Assembly: GCF_019431455.1 (NCBI RefSeq)
Contig: NZ_JAHYSR010000007.1
Span: 1 to 64,000, forward strand
From: Paracoccus bogoriensis
GTDB taxonomy: Bacteria > Pseudomonadota > Alphaproteobacteria > Rhodobacterales > Rhodobacteraceae
DNA: 64,000 nt
Direction of reading: 5' to 3'
Each line of letters starts with the position of its first letter. The first letter of the stretch is position 1. The translations under genes and the position numbers were made by a program. Positions 1 to 7,303 of the stretch are shown one piece after another. The notes under the pieces are model-generated. The model ran no database searches. It saw only the letters and a list, made by a program, of their open reading frames with translations, and had not been told where the DNA came from.

Positions 1-2
1 CC

Positions 3-86
3 AGCATGACAGCCATGCCCGCATCGCCTGCACCATGGCAGCTTCTCACCACCAATAGCGCTGCGAAAAGGGGTAAGACGGCATGA
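3..86 (+). other. Possible 3' end of a reading frame upstream of acr3
   Basis: A frame open from the window edge ends with TGA at 84-86, which overlaps the acr3 ATG at 83 in the ATGA arrangement typical of translationally coupled genes. Only about 27 codons are visible and the residues match no family I recognise. Genes before acr3 in arsenic operons are often arsR or arsC, but nothing visible here proves that. It may be only a chance open frame. Confidence 0.2.
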
Positions 87-1102
87 CCCTGTTTGAGCGC
101 TGGCTGAGCCTGTGGGTCGCGCTGTCCATCCTGGCCGGGCTTGCGCTTGGCGCGCTGGCGCCGGACCTCTTTGCCGTGCTGGCCGGGCTTGAATACGCCT
201 CGGTCAACCTGGTCGTGGCGGCGCTGATCTGGTCGATGGTCTATCCGATGATGATCGCCATCGACTTCGCCTCGATCCGGGATATCGGCAAGAGACCGCG
301 CGGCCTGATCATCACGCTTGTCGTGAACTGGCTGATCAAGCCCTTCACCATGGCCGCGCTGGCGGTGCTGTTCTTCGACCACGTCTATGCCGGGCTGATC
401 GACCCCGCCCGCGCGCCCGAATACATCGCGGGCCTGATCCTTCTGGGGGCCGCACCCTGCACCGCGATGGTCTTCGTCTGGTCTCAACTGACCCGAGGCG
501 ATCCGAACTACACGCTGGTGCAGGTCTCGGTGAACGATCTTGTCATGATCGTGGCCTTCGCGCCCATCGTGGCCTTTCTTCTGGGCGTGACGCAGATCAA
601 CGTGCCGTGGCAGACGCTGATCCTGTCGGTGGTGCTGTATGTCGTCATCCCGCTGATCGCGGGTGCGCTAACGCGGCGGACGCTGATGGCCAGGGGCGGT
701 GCGCAAGCGGTCGAGACCTTCACCGCGCGCATCAAGCCTGCCTCGATGGCGGGGCTGCTTGTGACGGTGGCGCTGCTCTTCGGGTTTCAGGGACAGGTGA
801 TCCTGGGACAACCGCTGCTGATCGCGCTGATTGCAGTGCCGATCCTGCTGCAATCCTATGGCATCTTCGCGCTGGCCTATGCCTGGGCCTGGGCCTGGCG
901 CGTGCCGCACAAGATCGCTGCCCCCTGCGCGCTGATCGGCACCTCGAACTTCTTCGAGATGGCGGTGGCCGTAGCAATCGGCCTTTTCGGCCTGAATTCG
1001 GGTGCGGCGCTGGCCACGGTGGTCGGCGTGCTGGTCGAGGTGCCGGTGATGCTGTCGCTGGTGGCTTTCGCCAACCGCACCCGGGCGCGCTTTCCCGCCT
1101 GA
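83..1102 (+). CDS. acr3: ACR3-family arsenite efflux permease
   Basis: This 339-residue protein is an inner-membrane carrier of the ACR3 family (bile-acid/arsenite superfamily), which exports arsenite and sometimes antimonite using the proton motive force. The chain is almost all hydrophobic, with about ten membrane segments. The family hallmark cysteine lies in the motif [15 protein letters not shown] (Cys126), and the conserved motif [16 protein letters not shown] is near residue 290. Length fits the family (about 340-360). The start at 83 overlaps an upstream stop by four bases and has a purine-rich AGGGG about ten bases before it. No other ars gene is visible downstream, so any partner genes would lie left of the window. 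Family identity is strong; the arsenite substrate is inferred. Confidence 0.9.
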   Translation: MTLFERWLSLWVALSILAGLALGALAPDLFAVLAGLEYASVNLVVAALIWSMVYPMMIAIDFASIRDIGKRPRGLIITLVVNWLIKPFTMAALAVLFFDHVYAGLIDPARAPEYIAGLILLGAAPCTAMVFVWSQLTRGDPNYTLVQVSVNDLVMIVAFAPIVAFLLGVTQINVPWQTLILSVVLYVVIPLIAGALTRRTLMARGGAQAVETFTARIKPASMAGLLVTVALLFGFQGQVILGQPLLIALIAVPILLQSYGIFALAYAWAWAWRVPHKIAAPCALIGTSNFFEMAVAVAIGLFGLNSGAALATVVGVLVEVPVMLSLVAFANRTRARFPA

Positions 1103-1489
1103 GCCGCCCGCAAGGCCGCCCCTTGCGATACGTCCAGACGAGAAAACGTTAAAACGCTTGCCAGCCCGCCCCGCGGTGACGTGATGCCTCCCGCCACGGC
1201 ACAGGGTCCGGTTTCGCCCGATCCTCTTGCCCTTGGCCCGGCCATCATCGCGCCCGGCGCGCCCGCCCCAAGGACATGCACAAGGGTGCCGCCGTCCTTG
1301 CGACCTCCAACCTGACGGAAGCCATGAGCGAGGTGGCCGAGCGATGACCGATCACCTCGGCGGGCACAGGGCCAGCCTGCTACCGGCGGGCGGTTTGTCA
1401 CACTCGCTCTGGCCATGCCCTGGGATCAGGGCATGGCGCCCGATGCGCGTCTGCGCTAGGTCTGCGCCTGGATTGTCGGCGAGGAAGGC
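1103..1489 (+). other. 387-bp stretch without a convincing gene
   Basis: No frame here gives a recognisable protein. One short plus frame ending at the TGA at 1345-1347 has a coding-like tail (HKGAAVLATSNLTEAMSEVA, preceded by a methionine codon at 1276), which could be the remnant of a decayed gene, but I cannot name the family. A perfect 11-bp inverted repeat lies at 1412-1437 and is listed separately. A promoter for the phosphatase gene at 1490 is presumably in this stretch, but I see no clear -35/-10 pair. Confidence 0.4.
1412..1437. repeat. Perfect 11-bp inverted repeat (hairpin)
   Basis: GCCATGCCCTG at 1412-1422 pairs perfectly with CAGGGCATGGC at 1427-1437 around a GGAT loop. No T-run follows on either strand, so it is not a standard intrinsic terminator. 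It ends 52 bases before the ATG at 1490, so it could be a regulator site or an RNA hairpin in the leader of that gene. Confidence 0.6.
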
Positions 1490-2254
1490 ATGAAGGACGA
1501 TCTGGACCGGGCCGAACAGGCCGCGCGTGCGGCGGGTGCCGCCCTGATGACGCATTGGCGTGCCCGCGACCGGCTGGATGTGCGGGCCAAGCGGCGGGGC
1601 GATTATGTCTCGCAGGCCGATGCCCAGGCCGAACGGATCCTGCGCCAGCACCTGCTGCGCCCCGGCGAGGGATGGCTGGGCGAGGAAAGCGGCGCCCTGC
1701 CCGGCGCGCGGCGCTGGATCGTCGATCCGCTGGACGGGACCACGAATTTCCTGCGTGGGATCGGACATTGGGCGGTCTCGGTCGCGCTGGAGGATCGGGG
1801 CCGGCTGGTTCTGGGCGTGGTGCTCGACCCGGTCAGGGACGAGATCTTCACCGCGCATCTGGGCGGGGGGGCGTATCTGAACGGCCAAAGACTGGACCCC
1901 GCCCCGCCTGCGGGCTTCGACACGGCGCTGTTCGGCACCGGGCTGCCCTTTGGCGACATGGATCATATCGACGACCATGCCGACGACCTGCGCTGCGTGC
2001 TGCCGCAATCGGCGGGTGTGCGTCGGATGGGTGCGGCGGCGCTGGATCTGGCTTATGTCGCGGCAGGGCGGCTGGACGGGTTCTGGGAACGCCGCCTGCG
2101 CCCTTGGGACATCGCCGCGGGGCTGGTCCTGCTGCGCGAGGCCGGTTGCCGGGTCGAGGGCTGGACCGCCGAAGATCGCCCCGAGGACAGCGGCAACGTC
2201 ATCGCGGCGCCCGCGCCCCTGTTCACGGCCCTGGCCGGGGCGCTCAGACGCTGA
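1490..2254 (+). CDS. Inositol-monophosphatase-family phosphatase
   Basis: This 254-residue enzyme belongs to the Mg-dependent, lithium-sensitive inositol monophosphatase family, which removes phosphate from inositol phosphates, PAP or related sugar and nucleotide phosphates in the cytoplasm. The metal-binding motifs are in the expected order: GEES around residues 64-67, DPLDGTTNF at 79-87, and WDIAAG at 206-211. Length is typical. An in-frame TAG lies a short way upstream, so ATG 1490 is the likely start; the GAGGAAG before it is unusually close. The gene runs tail to tail into the FkbM gene with an 11-bp overlap. Family is clear, but whether the substrate is inositol phosphate, PAP or histidinol phosphate cannot be decided. 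Confidence 0.88.
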   Translation: MKDDLDRAEQAARAAGAALMTHWRARDRLDVRAKRRGDYVSQADAQAERILRQHLLRPGEGWLGEESGALPGARRWIVDPLDGTTNFLRGIGHWAVSVALEDRGRLVLGVVLDPVRDEIFTAHLGGGAYLNGQRLDPAPPAGFDTALFGTGLPFGDMDHIDDHADDLRCVLPQSAGVRRMGAAALDLAYVAAGRLDGFWERRLRPWDIAAGLVLLREAGCRVEGWTAEDRPEDSGNVIAAPAPLFTALAGALRR

Positions 2255-2981
2255 CAAGGCGCGCGTAAAGATCGCCCGACCGGGCATCCGGCGCCAGCCC
2301 TGCCAGAAAGGCCCGCGCTGCGGCCGCGTCCTGCCATTCCGGCCACAGAAAATCCGCCCGCTCACCCAGAACCGGGTTGAAACGGTATGCGCCCAAGGCC
2401 TCGAGCCGGTCGATCACCGCCAGCGTGCGGTGACGAAAGCCCGGCAGATATTCGACAGACAACATCGGCAGCGGCTGGCTGAGACCTGCCAGAACGTCCA
2501 GTTCAAACCCCTCGACATCAATCTTGACGTAATCGGGCAGACCATGATCCGCGATCAGCCGGTCCAATGTGGTCATGCGAACCTGCTGGCTGCGATCCCA
2601 CCGGACATGCCCGAAACCGGGCGCCAAGGGCGCCTCGCCGGTGAAACTGGCGCTGAGCGAGGACACCGTCGGGTGCAGCGACGAAACCGCCATCCGCGCC
2701 ATTGTCTCGACCGGGCCCACGGCCTCGCGGCGCAGCACGATGTCGCGCGGCAGGCTCAGCGCCAGGAATGCGGCGAAAGGCTCTTGCGGCTCGCAGGCCA
2801 CGACCCGCGCACCCGCTGCCCGCATCGCCCGCGACCGGCTGCCGACATGAGCCCCGATGTCAAAGACCAGGTCGCCGGGCCGCAGAAGCCTTGCGTGGAA
2901 ACGGTTGCTCGCGATGCGGCGCAGCGGATTGTAATAGATCACAAGGGACCGCATCAGTCCCAGACAGGCGCGCAATCCCAT
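2244..2981 (-). CDS. FkbM-family SAM-dependent methyltransferase
   Basis: This 245-residue protein carries the FkbM methyltransferase fold. A SAM-binding loop VFDIGAHVGSRS is at residues 39-50, the acidic post-motif sits in ACEPQEP at 62-68, and the family hallmark KIDVEGFE is at 153-160. Members O-methylate sugars, polyketides or other small molecules, often in polysaccharide clusters. There is no glycan cluster here, so the acceptor is unknown. The gene is a single unit facing the phosphatase, with their 3' ends overlapping by 11 bp. Its 5' end is about 140 bp from the divergent GTP cyclohydrolase gene, so the two promoters share that gap. Confidence 0.82.
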   Translation of the reverse strand: MGLRACLGLMRSLVIYYNPLRRIASNRFHARLLRPGDLVFDIGAHVGSRSRAMRAAGARVVACEPQEPFAAFLALSLPRDIVLRREAVGPVETMARMAVSSLHPTVSSLSASFTGEAPLAPGFGHVRWDRSQQVRMTTLDRLIADHGLPDYVKIDVEGFELDVLAGLSQPLPMLSVEYLPGFRHRTLAVIDRLEALGAYRFNPVLGERADFLWPEWQDAAAARAFLAGLAPDARSGDLYARLVSV

Positions 2982-3123
2982 GATTTCTTCCCGCTCTCAC
3001 CACGTCCAGAGCCTAAGGCACGCATCGCAGCAAGATCCAGTGCGCAGGCCACCGCCAGCCCGTGTGACATCCTGTCACGCATCACGCCCTTGAGAGGAAC
3101 CGCCGCCTGTGCGGAAGTGTTGA

Positions 3124-4320
3124 ATGCTGCGACCTTTTCGTTCCGCAGGTGGGGGGGCCTTGGAAATGATGGCTGGGCAATCAGAGGTTCAGATTGCGGG
3201 ACAGGTGGCGGAAAGCAGTAGGGCAAGGAAGGCGCAGGGCGATCCTTTCGCCCCTGACGGCGGCCAGAAAATTGCCCGCGCCTTGACTGACCTGCGCCTC
3301 GGCCTGCCGGTCCTGCTGAGCGAGGCGGCGGGCGCGGCCATCGTCCTGCCCCTGGAGACCGTGCAGCCCGACCGTCTCGCGGCGTTGCAAGTGTCAGCTC
3401 TGCTGGTGCTGACCGCCCGCCGGGCCGAGGCGCTGCGCCTGCCCGCCAAAGGGTTCGATGTGGCCGCCCTGCCCGTGCCCGCCGATGCACGGCTGGACTG
3501 GCTACTGGCGTTGGCGGACCCTTCGCGGACGCCGCCCCCCTCGGCCGCCATTCCGCAAGCCGCGACGCAGAAAACCGGCAATCTGCACCGCGCAGCGATT
3601 CGGCTGGTCAAGGCCGCGGAACTGCTGCCCGCCGCGCTTGTCACAAGCGACGCGGCAATGGTCTCGGCCGCGCTGCGGTCGGGGCTTCAGCCTCTGGCGG
3701 CCGATGAGGCCCTGTCGCAGACCATTCTGCCGCGCGACCCGCGCCCGGTCTCGAATGCGCGCGTCCCGATGCTGGCCTCGCCCAATGGGCGGCTGCATGT
3801 CTTCCGCGATCCTGGCGGGGCCGAGCATTACGCCGTCGAGATCGGTCAGCCTGACCGCGCCACGCCGGTTCTGGTGCGCCTGCATTCGGCCTGTTTCACC
3901 GGCGACGTTCTCGGCAGCCTGAAATGCGATTGCGGCCCGCAACTGCGCGCGGCCCTTGCCGCGATGGAGGATCACGGTTCTGGCGTCCTGCTGTATCTGA
4001 ACCAGGAAGGACGAGGCATCGGGCTGGCCAACAAGATGCGCGCCTATAGTCTGCAGGATCAGGGGCTGGACACGGTCGAGGCCAACCACCGCTTGGGTTT
4101 CGAGGATGACGAGCGTGATTTCCGCACCGGCGCGGCGCTGCTGCGGCGGATGGGCATTTCCCGCGTGCGTCTGATGACGAACAATCCTGCCAAGATCGCG
4201 TGGCTGGACCGCGACGGGATCGAAGTCGTCGAACGCGTGCCCCTGCGCGTCGGACGCGGCCCGGAAAACAGCGCCTATCTGGACACCAAGGCCCGGAAAT
4301 CGGGGCATCTTCTGGCATGA
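3124..4320 (+). CDS. ribA: GTP cyclohydrolase II with N-terminal extension
   Basis: This 398-residue protein opens GTP to the diaminopyrimidine that begins flavin synthesis. The C-terminal half has the full GCHII signature: zinc ligands Cys257, Cys268 and Cys270 (spacing C-x10-C-x-C) and the catalytic motif YLNQEGRGIGL at 291-301. Residues 45-215 form an extra domain that I do not recognise as an active RibB; similar extended forms occur in Rhodobacterales. ATG 3124 has a good GGAAG ribosome site; ATG 3166 is an alternative. The next gene starts inside its stop codon (ATGA at 4317-4320). It may be the housekeeping RibA, or it may feed the specialised operon it heads. The core enzyme call is firm; the pathway is inferred. 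Confidence 0.88.
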   Translation: MLRPFRSAGGGALEMMAGQSEVQIAGQVAESSRARKAQGDPFAPDGGQKIARALTDLRLGLPVLLSEAAGAAIVLPLETVQPDRLAALQVSALLVLTARRAEALRLPAKGFDVAALPVPADARLDWLLALADPSRTPPPSAAIPQAATQKTGNLHRAAIRLVKAAELLPAALVTSDAAMVSAALRSGLQPLAADEALSQTILPRDPRPVSNARVPMLASPNGRLHVFRDPGGAEHYAVEIGQPDRATPVLVRLHSACFTGDVLGSLKCDCGPQLRAALAAMEDHGSGVLLYLNQEGRGIGLANKMRAYSLQDQGLDTVEANHRLGFEDDERDFRTGAALLRRMGISRVRLMTNNPAKIAWLDRDGIEVVERVPLRVGRGPENSAYLDTKARKSGHLLA

Positions 4321-5258
4321 CGCCCCGCGCTCTGTGGTGCATCGGCCCAGACCGGGCCGAACTGCGTCCCGCCTCGGAAGGCGAAGGGGTCGGGGTGCGT
4401 GCGCTGTTTTCGGGCATCAGCCGGGGCACGGAACGTCTGGTCCTGGCAGGCCGCGTCCCTGCGGGCGAACGGACCCGGATGCGTGCACCCTTCCAGGAGG
4501 GCGACTTCCCCTTTCCGGTGAAATACGGCTATGCCTCGGTCGGGCTTGCAACCGAGGGCGAACTGGCGGGACGCCCGGTCTTTGCGCTGTTTCCGCATCA
4601 GGACGCCTATCGCCTGCCCGAGGACGCCCTGATCCCCCTGCCCAAGGGCCTGCCACCCGAACGCGGGGTGCTGGCCGCGAACATGGAGACCGCGCTGACC
4701 ATCCTGTGGGACAGCGGCGCGGGGCCGGGCGACCGGATCGCGGTCGTCGGCGGCGGGTTGGTCGGGCTTCTGACCGCCAGCCTGGCCGCGCGCCTGCCGG
4801 GGGCCGAGGTCGTCGTGATCGACCTGCTGGACCGCGCCGCGCTGGCACGCAGTCTCGGCTGCGGCTTTGCCCATCCCGGTGACGCGCCCGGCGGACAGGA
4901 TGCGGTGATCCATACCAGCGCCTCGCAGGCCGGGCTGGCACTTGCCCTGTCTCTGGCCGGCCCGCAGGCGACCATCACCGAGGCCAGCTGGCACGGCGAG
5001 GGCAGCGTCGCCCTGCCCCTCGGCGCGGCCTTTCACAGTCAGCGCCTGCGGATCGTCAGCAGCCAGGTCGGCGCGATACCGCCTGATCGCGCACCGCGCT
5101 GGACCTATCGCCGCCGCCTGACCAAGGCGCTCGACCTCTTGCGCGACGACCGGCTGGACGCGCTGATCTCGGGCGAGACCGCCTTTGCCGACCTGCCCGA
5201 CGCCTATGCCGCGATCCTGTCGGACCCGGCCACCCTTTGCCACCGCATCCGCTACTGA
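4317..5258 (+). CDS. BchC-like medium-chain dehydrogenase (no zinc ligands seen)
   Basis: This 313-residue oxidoreductase has the medium-chain dehydrogenase fold: a GroES-like N-terminal half and a Rossmann domain with VVGGGLVGLL near 143-152. The usual catalytic-zinc Cys and the four-cysteine structural zinc loop of alcohol dehydrogenases are absent. In their place is SGISRGTE at 32-39, a motif resembling that of BchC (bacteriochlorophyllide dehydrogenase). It probably performs NAD(P)-linked redox chemistry on a hydroxyl or side chain. The start overlaps the cyclohydrolase stop by four bases, so the two are translationally coupled. No photosynthesis gene is nearby, so a role in bacteriochlorophyll synthesis is unlikely; the substrate is more likely the pterin- or flavin-like product of this operon. 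Confidence 0.75.
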   Translation: MTPRALWCIGPDRAELRPASEGEGVGVRALFSGISRGTERLVLAGRVPAGERTRMRAPFQEGDFPFPVKYGYASVGLATEGELAGRPVFALFPHQDAYRLPEDALIPLPKGLPPERGVLAANMETALTILWDSGAGPGDRIAVVGGGLVGLLTASLAARLPGAEVVVIDLLDRAALARSLGCGFAHPGDAPGGQDAVIHTSASQAGLALALSLAGPQATITEASWHGEGSVALPLGAAFHSQRLRIVSSQVGAIPPDRAPRWTYRRRLTKALDLLRDDRLDALISGETAFADLPDAYAAILSDPATLCHRIRY

Positions 5259-5267
5259 GGAGCCAGC

Positions 5268-5663
5268 ATGTTCGCCGTCGAAGTCCGGGACCATATCATG
5301 ATCGCCCATTCCTTTCCCTCACCCACCTTCGGGCCGGCGCAGGGGATGCATGGCGCCACCTTCACCGTCGATGCGGCCTTCTTCGCGACCGAGATGGACC
5401 ACGAAAGCCTCGTCGTCGATATCGGCCTTGCAACCGAGGAACTGGCGCGGACGCTGGCGCCGCTGCGCTACAAGAACCTCGACGAAATCCCTGAATTCGC
5501 AGGGAAAATGACGACGACGGAATTCCTGTGCAAACATATCTTCGACCAGATGGCCGCGACCGTCCGGGCGGGCGGCCTGAAGGATGGCGGGCGCGTTCGC
5601 AAGCTGCGGATCACGCTGCATGAAAGCCACATGGCCCGCGCCTGGTTCGAGGGGGACATCTGA
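5268..5663 (+). CDS. Divergent 6-pyruvoyltetrahydropterin synthase/QueD-family protein
   Basis: This 131-residue protein has the small tunnelling fold of the PTPS/QueD family, which normally acts on dihydroneopterin triphosphate. Several family positions are recognisable: His14 in MIAHSF, His28 in MHGA, the VVDIGL strand at 49-54, TTTEFLCKHIF at 82-92, and the LHESHMARAW tail. Two key features are altered. The HGH zinc motif reads HGA (Ala30), and the catalytic cysteine expected four residues before His28 is Ala24. It is therefore unlikely to be a normal QueD or PTPS. It begins 9 bp after the dehydrogenase with a GGAG ribosome site, in the same operon. The substrate is unknown. Confidence 0.75.
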   Translation: MFAVEVRDHIMIAHSFPSPTFGPAQGMHGATFTVDAAFFATEMDHESLVVDIGLATEELARTLAPLRYKNLDEIPEFAGKMTTTEFLCKHIFDQMAATVRAGGLKDGGRVRKLRITLHESHMARAWFEGDI

Positions 5664-5664
5664 C

Positions 5665-6453
5665 ATGGGCTTCTCCGCCGCCTGGCTGGCCCTGCGCGAA
5701 CCGGCCGACCGGGCGGCGCGCGATGCGGGGCTTCTGGCCCGCGCGGCGGCGCTGGCCGGGCCGCGCCCGGTGATCCTGGACCTTGGCTGCGGCACCGGCT
5801 CGACCCTCAGGGCGATGCGCCCGCATCTACCCGGTCAGACGCTGTGGCGCCTTGCCGATCTGGACGCGGACCTCCTGGCACGTGCCGCGACCGAGGCGCC
5901 GGGCCGCGCGACCACGCACAGGCTGGACCTGCGCGATCTGAACGCCCTGCCCCTGGGGGAGGTGACACTGGTCACGGCCTCGGCGCTCCTGGACCTGATG
6001 CCCGCCTATTGGGTCGAGGCGCTCGCCGCCCATCTCATGGCCGCGCGGCTGCCGTTTTACGCGGCCCTGTCCTATGACGGGATAATGGAATGGCAACCGC
6101 CCTTGCCCGACGACGACGCAATCACGCGCGCCTTCAATGATCACCAGAGACGCGACAAGGGACTTGGCCCCGCCCTCGGCCCCGCCGCCGCGTCCCGCGC
6201 GCCCGCAATCTTCGCCGCCGCGGGGTTTGCGGTCACGACAGCCAACAGCCCTTGGCGCATCGGCGCCGATCAGCAGGATCTGCACAATGCCCTGGTCCAA
6301 GGCATCGCGTCGGCTGCCGCCGAACAGGGTGCATCCAATGCCGAGGCCTGGGCGACGCGCCGCGCTCCTCTTGCCGCGTCCGAGCGCTGCGTCATCGGGC
6401 ATGGCGACATGCTGGCCGTGCCGCCCGCCTCTGCCCATCCCGAACCCAACTGA
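5665..6453 (+). CDS. Class I SAM-dependent methyltransferase
   Basis: This 262-residue protein has the SAM-binding motif VILDLGCGTGS at residues 36-46, an acidic motif II in RLADLDADLL, and a hydrophobic LVTASALLDLMP strand where motif IV lies. The start at ATG 5665 follows the previous stop by one base, which fixes it within the operon. It sits between a pterin-synthase homologue and a RibD-type reductase, so a small heterocyclic metabolite is the likely methyl acceptor, but this is inference from position. I see no motif that would mark it as a protein or RNA methyltransferase. Confidence 0.75.
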   Translation: MGFSAAWLALREPADRAARDAGLLARAAALAGPRPVILDLGCGTGSTLRAMRPHLPGQTLWRLADLDADLLARAATEAPGRATTHRLDLRDLNALPLGEVTLVTASALLDLMPAYWVEALAAHLMAARLPFYAALSYDGIMEWQPPLPDDDAITRAFNDHQRRDKGLGPALGPAAASRAPAIFAAAGFAVTTANSPWRIGADQQDLHNALVQGIASAAAEQGASNAEAWATRRAPLAASERCVIGHGDMLAVPPASAHPEPN

Positions 6454-6465
6454 GGAAAGACCATC

Positions 6466-7293
6466 ATGCACGCCATCGACCTCACCCCTCGGGTCTGGGA
6501 CAGGATCCTGGCGGTGCGCAAGGGCACCGCCTGCGCCTGCTGCGGCCGCTTCACCCCTGCGGAACGGGCAGCACTGGAACTTTACGGTCCTGTCGCGCGC
6601 CGCGACCTGGGGCCGGTCACGGTCGCTCAGATCGGGCAGTCGCTGGACGGGCGGGTTGCGACATGTTCGGGAGATGCCCGCGACGTGTCGGGCCCCGAGG
6701 GCCTTGCGCATCTGCATCGCCTGCGCGCGCTGGTCGATGGGGTTGTGATCGGCGTCCGCACCGCGCTGCACGACCATCCAAGGTTGACCGTGCGCCTGTG
6801 CAGCGGGCACGATCCGGCGCGCATCGTTATCGACCCGCAGGGGCGTTTGCCTGATGATGCGATGTTGCTTCGGCCCGGTGGTGCCCGCAGGGTGATCGTG
6901 ACCGCCTCTGACCGCGCCCGCGCTCCGGGCGTCGAGGTTCTGCGACTGCCTACCTATGGGGGCCGCCTCGACCCGGCACAGATCCTTTCGGGACTGCGCG
7001 AGATCGGCCTCGGCTCGTTGCTGATCGAAGGTGGGGGCCTGACGATCACAAGCTTCCTCGAGGCGGGTCTGCTGGACCTTCTGCAGGTCTCCATCGCGCC
7101 GCTGATCATCGGGTCCGGCCCGCAGGGCCTGACCACGCGCAATCCGGTCGCGAGGCTCGCCGACGCACTGCGTCCCGACACGCGCGTCTATGGCCTGGGC
7201 ACCGACATCGTTTTCGATTGCGGCCTGGGCGCCCATGCCGAACTGGCGCGGCGACCCCTGCACGACCGACCGGCGACCCGATACGCCCATTAA
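6466..7293 (+). CDS. Stand-alone RibD C-terminal-type reductase
   Basis: This 275-residue protein matches the reductase half of RibD (dihydrofolate-reductase fold), which reduces the ribosyl side chain of the GTP cyclohydrolase II product with NADPH. Visible features are QIGQSLDGRVAT (55-66), VVIGVRTALHDHPRLTVR (93-110) and LLIEGGGLTITSFLEAGLLD (185-204). The deaminase half is missing, with no HAE or PCAHHGR motif. Instead an N-terminal segment carries CACC (Cys23, 25, 26), which might bind a metal. The window also has a complete ribD at 52370-53383, so this is not the housekeeping enzyme. It is the last gene of the operon, 12 bp after the methyltransferase. A role on a 2-amino (pterin-like) intermediate is inferred. 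Confidence 0.8.
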   Translation: MHAIDLTPRVWDRILAVRKGTACACCGRFTPAERAALELYGPVARRDLGPVTVAQIGQSLDGRVATCSGDARDVSGPEGLAHLHRLRALVDGVVIGVRTALHDHPRLTVRLCSGHDPARIVIDPQGRLPDDAMLLRPGGARRVIVTASDRARAPGVEVLRLPTYGGRLDPAQILSGLREIGLGSLLIEGGGLTITSFLEAGLLDLLQVSIAPLIIGSGPQGLTTRNPVARLADALRPDTRVYGLGTDIVFDCGLGAHAELARRPLHDRPATRYAH

Positions 7294-7303
7294 CACCGGG
7301 CGT

